Shown: piece after piece, positions 62,871-64,000 of the stretch
Layout of the letters: each line of letters starts with the position of its first letter
Position numbering within the stretch: the first letter of the stretch is position 1
Assembly (NCBI GenBank): GCA_030678995.1
Contig: JAUXTQ010000052.1
Location: forward strand, 108,052 to 172,051
DNA: 64,000 nt
Direction: 5' to 3'
Source: Caulobacter sp.
Lineage (GTDB): Bacteria > Pseudomonadota > Alphaproteobacteria > Caulobacterales > Caulobacteraceae
Translations under genes and position numbers: made by a program
The notes under the pieces: model-generated
What the model was told of the DNA's origin: nothing
Seen by the model: the letters and a program-made list of their open reading frames with translations, nothing else
The model's database searches: none

Positions 62871-63407
62871 TCAGGGAACCAGCTGAACTTCGGCGACCAA
62901 CTTAAGCGTGCGGCCACTGACGTTGTCATGGAGGGTGGCTTCATAGCGCCAGGTTCCTTCTGGATCACCCGGCTCGTAGGTCACCTTAATGATCGCGCCG
63001 CGATTGTCGAAGACCGCCTCCGGGTGCTCCGCCATGATGCGGAGCGCCGGCAGACCATTCAGGCCGCCCCCTTCGGATACCCTGCCGTTCGGACGGATGA
63101 TCTTCAGATCGTACGTCAGGTCGATCATGCCGTCGGCGTCGGGCTGAGGCCCGATGAAGACGAGCTTTAGCACAACCGACTGGCCGATCCTGACGGTCTT
63201 GAGTGGCGTCACTATCGGCGGCTGGTCGTACGGCTTGTCAAACTCGGCCTCCTGCTCTTCGGGCAGAATCATCAGCATGCCCGAGAGGGGACCATCGCGG
63301 GTCGGAAAGCCCTGCGCCGGCGCCGGCGAAACCTGCGCCAACGAGGCCGTCGCCGGAGCTGCGACGACGAGAAGGGTTAGCGCTGCGAGAATGGCGCGGA
63401 GTTTCAT
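62871..63407 (-). CDS. Hypothetical secreted protein between rplT and pheS
   Basis: A 178-residue protein with a signal peptide (Leu-Leu-Val-Val-Ala-Ala-Pro-Ala-Thr-Ala-Ser, cleavage about residue 22) and a beta-rich body ending in Leu-Val-Ala-Glu-Val-Gln-Leu-Val-Pro. No family is recognised. Start 63407 has an AGGA Shine-Dalgarno; in-frame ATG 63416 is also possible. It is inserted in the usually conserved rplT-pheS junction. Confidence 0.6.
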   Translation of the reverse strand: MKLRAILAALTLLVVAAPATASLAQVSPAPAQGFPTRDGPLSGMLMILPEEQEAEFDKPYDQPPIVTPLKTVRIGQSVVLKLVFIGPQPDADGMIDLTYDLKIIRPNGRVSEGGGLNGLPALRIMAEHPEAVFDNRGAIIKVTYEPGDPEGTWRYEATLHDNVSGRTLKLVAEVQLVP

Positions 63408-63456
63408 GGCTGGCATCCTGGCTGTTTCGAAAAATCGGCCGGCTTCGCGGGCAAGC

Positions 63457-63486
63457 AAAAAGCCCCCCGGCTCACACCGGAGGGCC
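63457..63486 (-). terminator. Terminator after rplT
   Basis: Stem GCCCTCCGG / CCGGGGGGC (one G-T pair) with a 6-base loop and TTTTT on the minus strand, 37 bp after the rplT stop. It separates the rpmI-rplT unit from the secreted-protein gene. Confidence 0.8.
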
Positions 63487-63522
63487 TCAAAACTCAAGAG
63501 ACGTTAGGACGTCCCCCAAACC

Positions 63523-63879
63523 TCAAGCCAGCGCGGTGCGAACCTTGTCGGCGATGGCCTTGAACGCGGTCGGATCCTGGCCGGCGATGTCCGCAAGAAC
63601 CTTGCGGTCGATCTCGACCCCGGCCTCGTCAAGGCCGTGAATAAACTGCGAGTAGGTGAAGCCTTCCAGACGCGCCGCGGCGTTGATGCGCTGGATCCAC
63701 AGGCTGCGGAAGTTGCGCTTGCGGACCTTGCGGTCGCGGTAGGCGTACTGGCCGGCCTTGTCGACAGCGGCCTTGGCCGTGCGGATGGTGTTCTTGCGGC
63801 GGCCGTAGAAACCCTTGGCCTGTTCAAGAACCTTCTTGTGCTTGGCGTGGGCGGTGACGCCCCGTTTGACGCGAGCCAT
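63523..63879 (-). CDS. rplT: 50S ribosomal protein L20 (bL20)
   Basis: A 118-residue bL20 of normal length: Met-Ala-Arg-Val-Lys-Arg-Gly-Val, then Tyr-Gly-Arg-Arg-Lys-Asn and [18 protein letters not shown]. It binds 23S rRNA early in 50S assembly and usually autoregulates the rpmI-rplT operon. The rpmI gene ends 16 bp upstream on the same strand. Confidence 0.95.
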   Translation of the reverse strand: MARVKRGVTAHAKHKKVLEQAKGFYGRRKNTIRTAKAAVDKAGQYAYRDRKVRKRNFRSLWIQRINAAARLEGFTYSQFIHGLDEAGVEIDRKVLADIAGQDPTAFKAIADKVRTALA

Positions 63880-63895
63880 TGTTCAGCGCTCCTTC

Positions 63896-64000
63896 TTACA
63901 GGCCGTAGGGCAGGTAGGACTTGATCGTCTTCGAATCCGAAGCGCTCATGACCTTCGTGCCGCGCTGCTGGCGGATGTACTTGCCGTTGTGGCTGATCAG
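63896..64000 (-). CDS. rpmI: 50S ribosomal protein L35 (bL35), 5' end outside window
   Basis: Only the C-terminal 34 residues are visible (the gene runs off the right edge). The end Lys-Tyr-Ile-Arg-Gln-Gln-Arg-Gly...Lys-Ser-Tyr-Leu-Pro-Tyr-Gly-Leu is characteristic of bL35. It precedes rplT, the standard order. Confidence 0.9.
   Translation of the reverse strand: MISHNGKYIRQQRGTKVMSASDSKTIKSYLPYGL

Overview
The window is high-GC DNA from an alphaproteobacterium, most likely Caulobacterales (Caulobacter, Phenylobacterium or Brevundimonas type). This rests on the gene set (CarD, FdxA, CobT, RpoH sigma factor, TorF-type porin, DUF1134, DUF4893 and SUV3-like helicase genes), strong GC3 bias and long antisense shadow frames. 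The genus is an inference from gene content and composition, not from a database match.

Positions 1-19436 are the late-gene half of a lambda-like siphovirus prophage, all on the plus strand and in canonical order: major capsid protein (cut by the left edge), head-tail joining proteins, tail tube, tail assembly chaperone with an A-AAA-AAA slippery site giving a -1 frameshift product, tape measure, minor tail proteins, NlpC/P60 tail peptidase, a gpJ-type host-specificity protein, and a large tail fibre with an SGNH-hydrolase domain and a collagen-like Gly-X-Thr tract. A lysis cassette follows: membrane and holin candidates, M15 endolysin, and a spanin pair with a small zinc-ribbon gene between its members. 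It ends with a strong terminator next to a tRNA-Arg(CCT), whose 3' end faces the prophage and could be the attachment site. No integrase lies in the window.

Positions 19.8-44.6 kb are chromosomal housekeeping and accessory genes: a dicarboxylate transporter, rpoH, carD, fdxA, an S4 protein and SUV3-like helicase pair, an amidohydrolase, rpmB, a tiny-membrane-protein operon, a cobT / phytase-like / lactate-dehydrogenase operon, a CHASE4-like histidine kinase, a TorF-like porin, a cold-shock gene and clpB.

Positions 44.9-50.3 kb form an accessory island. It holds an HNH endonuclease with an EVE-like N-terminal domain, a DUF3883 PD-(D/E)xK protein, and, in visibly more A+T-rich DNA, a three-Cys-motif protein (DUF5131, Gp37/Gp68 family) followed by its partner TcmP, which looks like a methyltransferase. 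A VOC protein and a DUF2283 gene with a frameshifted DUF4258 partner follow. This is the best candidate for an undescribed system, plausibly anti-phage or nucleic-acid modification.

Positions 50.5-64 kb hold lepA, an RND efflux pair, DUF1134 and UPF0114 genes, a small ACT-like gene pair behind a terminator or attenuator hairpin, and the pheT-pheS-rplT-rpmI block. Two unrelated genes are inserted in that block: one between pheS and pheT, one between rplT and pheS.

The intergenic regions from 21 kb onward are unusually rich in dispersed palindromes of several families. These include hairpins ending in GGGGACA/TGTCCCC with different stems, a ~150-bp element present as two inverted copies, and a ~91-bp palindrome present twice with compensatory arm changes. 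They account for most of the longer non-coding stretches.
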